Source: an uncultured Actinomycetes bacterium (GTDB lineage Bacteria > Actinomycetota > Actinomycetes > Mycobacteriales > Nakamurellaceae). Taken from it: 64,000 nucleotides of DNA. The position numbers and the translations under genes are program-made. The notes under the pieces are model-generated. The model was not told where the DNA came from, made no database searches, and saw only the letters and a program-made list of their open reading frames with translations. The stretch is taken from NCBI GenBank assembly GCA_937926105.1, contig CALANS010000117.1, positions 1-64,000 on the forward strand, in the 5' to 3' direction. Shown here piece by piece: positions 63,034 to 64,000 of this stretch. Positions within the stretch are counted from its first letter, which is position 1. Every line of letters begins with the position of its first letter.

Positions 63034-63257
63034 CGCTTCTTACCGCGAGTGGCGCCACCCCGTCCGCGCAGCGTGACCTCCGCGTCGACCAGCAGCCGGT
63101 GCACGAACCCGTACGACCGGCCGGTCGACTCGGCCAGGGCCCGGATGCTCTGCCCCTTCTCGTATTTCTTCTTCAGGTCCGCAGCCAGCTTCGTGCGGGC
63201 AGATCCGGTGATGCGGGACCCCTTGGTGAGGGTCTGCGATGCTGATTGTGACGCCAC
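63030..63257 (-). CDS. Small helix-turn-helix protein
   Basis: A 75-residue basic protein. KLAADLKKKYEKGQSIRALAE and GRSYGFVHRLLVDAEVTLRGRGGATRGK match a small HTH protein widespread in actinobacteria. It probably binds DNA. GTG 63257 is chosen by the family length; the longer frame to 63446 is not supported. It overlaps the crotonase start by four bases. Confidence 0.85.
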   Translation of the reverse strand: MASQSASQTLTKGSRITGSARTKLAADLKKKYEKGQSIRALAESTGRSYGFVHRLLVDAEVTLRGRGGATRGKKR

Positions 63258-63537
63258 GCTTCCCACCTTCCCATCGAGGGTTCGGCGACCCTGCCGTCCG
63301 ACCGGGCAGGCAGCGCGAGGCGTCATGGGACCGGTGGCGCCGGTCTCGGTGGGCGCTTCACGCCGTGCTCGCATCGGCGTACCCCCATGATCGACCCGAT
63401 CCGCCCGGCGCGCCACCGCTGGCACGAATCCGGCAAGCGTGGCCACCGATCACCTCGGCGGGCGGATGCCTGGGGTGCCCGCCCTCGCCGACCTGCCAGG
63501 CGGCGGCCGAGTTGAACGGCCACACCAGGAGGCCCGG

Positions 63538-64000
63538 TCAGGCCAGTTCGACCAGGTCCAGGTAGTCGGCCGACCAGTGGTCCTCGGTGCCGTCCGGCAG
63601 CAGGATGACCCGCTCCGGCTCCAGCGCGGACACCGCGCCCGGATCGTGCGTCACCAGCACCACGGCCCCGGTGTAGCGGCGCAGGGCGTCCAGCACCTGC
63701 TCCCGGCTCGCCGGGTCGAGGTTGTTGGTGGGCTCGTCCAGCAGGAGCACATTCGCGGCGGAGGACACCAGCCCGGCCAGCGCCAGCCGGGTCTTCTCCC
63801 CGCCGGAGAGCGTGCCCGCACGCTGGTCCAACTGCTCTCCGGTGAACAGGAATGCGCCCAGCAGGTTGCGCAGCTCCTGCGCCCCCGTGTCCGGCGCGGC
63901 GTGCCGGGTGTTCTCCCACACGGTGGCGGCCGGGTCAATCGTGTCGTGCTCCTGGGCGTAGTAGCCCAGTCGCAGCCCGTGCCCGGGCTCGACGCTGCCG
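63538..64000 (-). CDS. ABC-F protein, C-terminal part (cut by window edge)
   Basis: The last 154 residues of an ABC-F type ATPase; the gene begins outside the window. It contains GYYAQEHDTID, LRNLLGAFLF, the signature LSGGEKTRLALAG, Walker B (NVLLLDEPTNNLDP) and THDPGAVSAL, the second ABC domain of a ribosome-associated ABC-F protein. The 280-bp gap 63258-63537 before the HTH gene shows nothing I can support. Confidence 0.9.
   Translation of the reverse strand, partial: GSVEPGHGLRLGYYAQEHDTIDPAATVWENTRHAAPDTGAQELRNLLGAFLFTGEQLDQRAGTLSGGEKTRLALAGLVSSAANVLLLDEPTNNLDPASREQVLDALRRYTGAVVLVTHDPGAVSALEPERVILLPDGTEDHWSADYLDLVELA

Overview
This is a GC-rich actinobacterial chromosome segment. The evidence is a Pup-proteasome locus (dop, pup with a C-terminal GGQ, prcB, prcA), an InhA-type enoyl-ACP reductase paired with FabG, an aconitase/AcnR pair with a textbook AcnR operator, a RipA-like cell-wall hydrolase next to MoxR/DUF58/VWA genes, frequent GTG starts and four-base GTGA/ATGA overlaps. 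I see no transposase, integrase, CRISPR array, rRNA or convincing tRNA. From memory, the order inhA-fabG-VWA-DUF58-moxR-...-ripA-...-acn-acnR follows the Mycobacterium tuberculosis Rv1484-Rv1474c region, so part of the window is conserved actinobacterial backbone.

Layout. 1-5.6 kb: minus-strand Pup-proteasome locus ending in an S8 (subtilisin-type) protease, with two sets of short GC-rich direct repeats at gene ends. 5.7-8.2 kb: divergent TetR regulator and DHA2 drug exporter. 8.2-14.2 kb: sulfotransferase, epimerase-like protein, MarR, NDH-2, DUF998-type membrane protein, two-domain lipoprotein. 14.2-19 kb: LacI-controlled CUT1 sugar ABC operon (binding protein, two permeases, regulator; no ATPase). 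19.1-21 kb: divergent membrane proteins. 21-33.6 kb: a long minus-strand run with a sulfatase, a complete peptide-type ABC transporter (binding protein, two permeases, two ATPases), an M20 peptidase, an NylC/DmpA-type N-terminal-nucleophile hydrolase, an aldehyde dehydrogenase and an SDR. It looks like an uptake-and-breakdown operon for an amide or peptide-like substrate.

33.7-37.6 kb: SPFH/NfeD pair, DUF3097 protein, hypothetical. 37.8-40.9 kb: convergent amidohydrolase and FAD monooxygenase whose promoters share a TGTTCAGTAT motif. 41.2-50 kb: CsbD stress protein with a SigB-like promoter, then inhA, fabG, VWA, DUF58, MoxR, MobA-like and RipA-like genes. 50.6-56 kb: proline/glutamine-rich membrane protein, aconitase, acnR. 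56-62.3 kb: second CUT1 sugar ABC operon with a PfkB kinase and a divergent GH4 glycosidase. 62.2-64 kb: crotonase, small helix-turn-helix protein, and the C-terminal end of an ABC-F protein cut by the window edge.

The most unusual content is repetitive: (i) a family of 55-80 bp GC-rich repeats that supply the stop codons of the S8 protease and pup genes and appear to have inserted in frame into the DUF58 gene; (ii) two related intergenic palindromic elements at 21.9 and 56.0 kb; (iii) two perfect long-loop inverted repeats at 36.6 and 43.5 kb; (iv) recent in-frame duplications in several genes. Functional inferences rest on reading motifs and gene context only; no database search was run.
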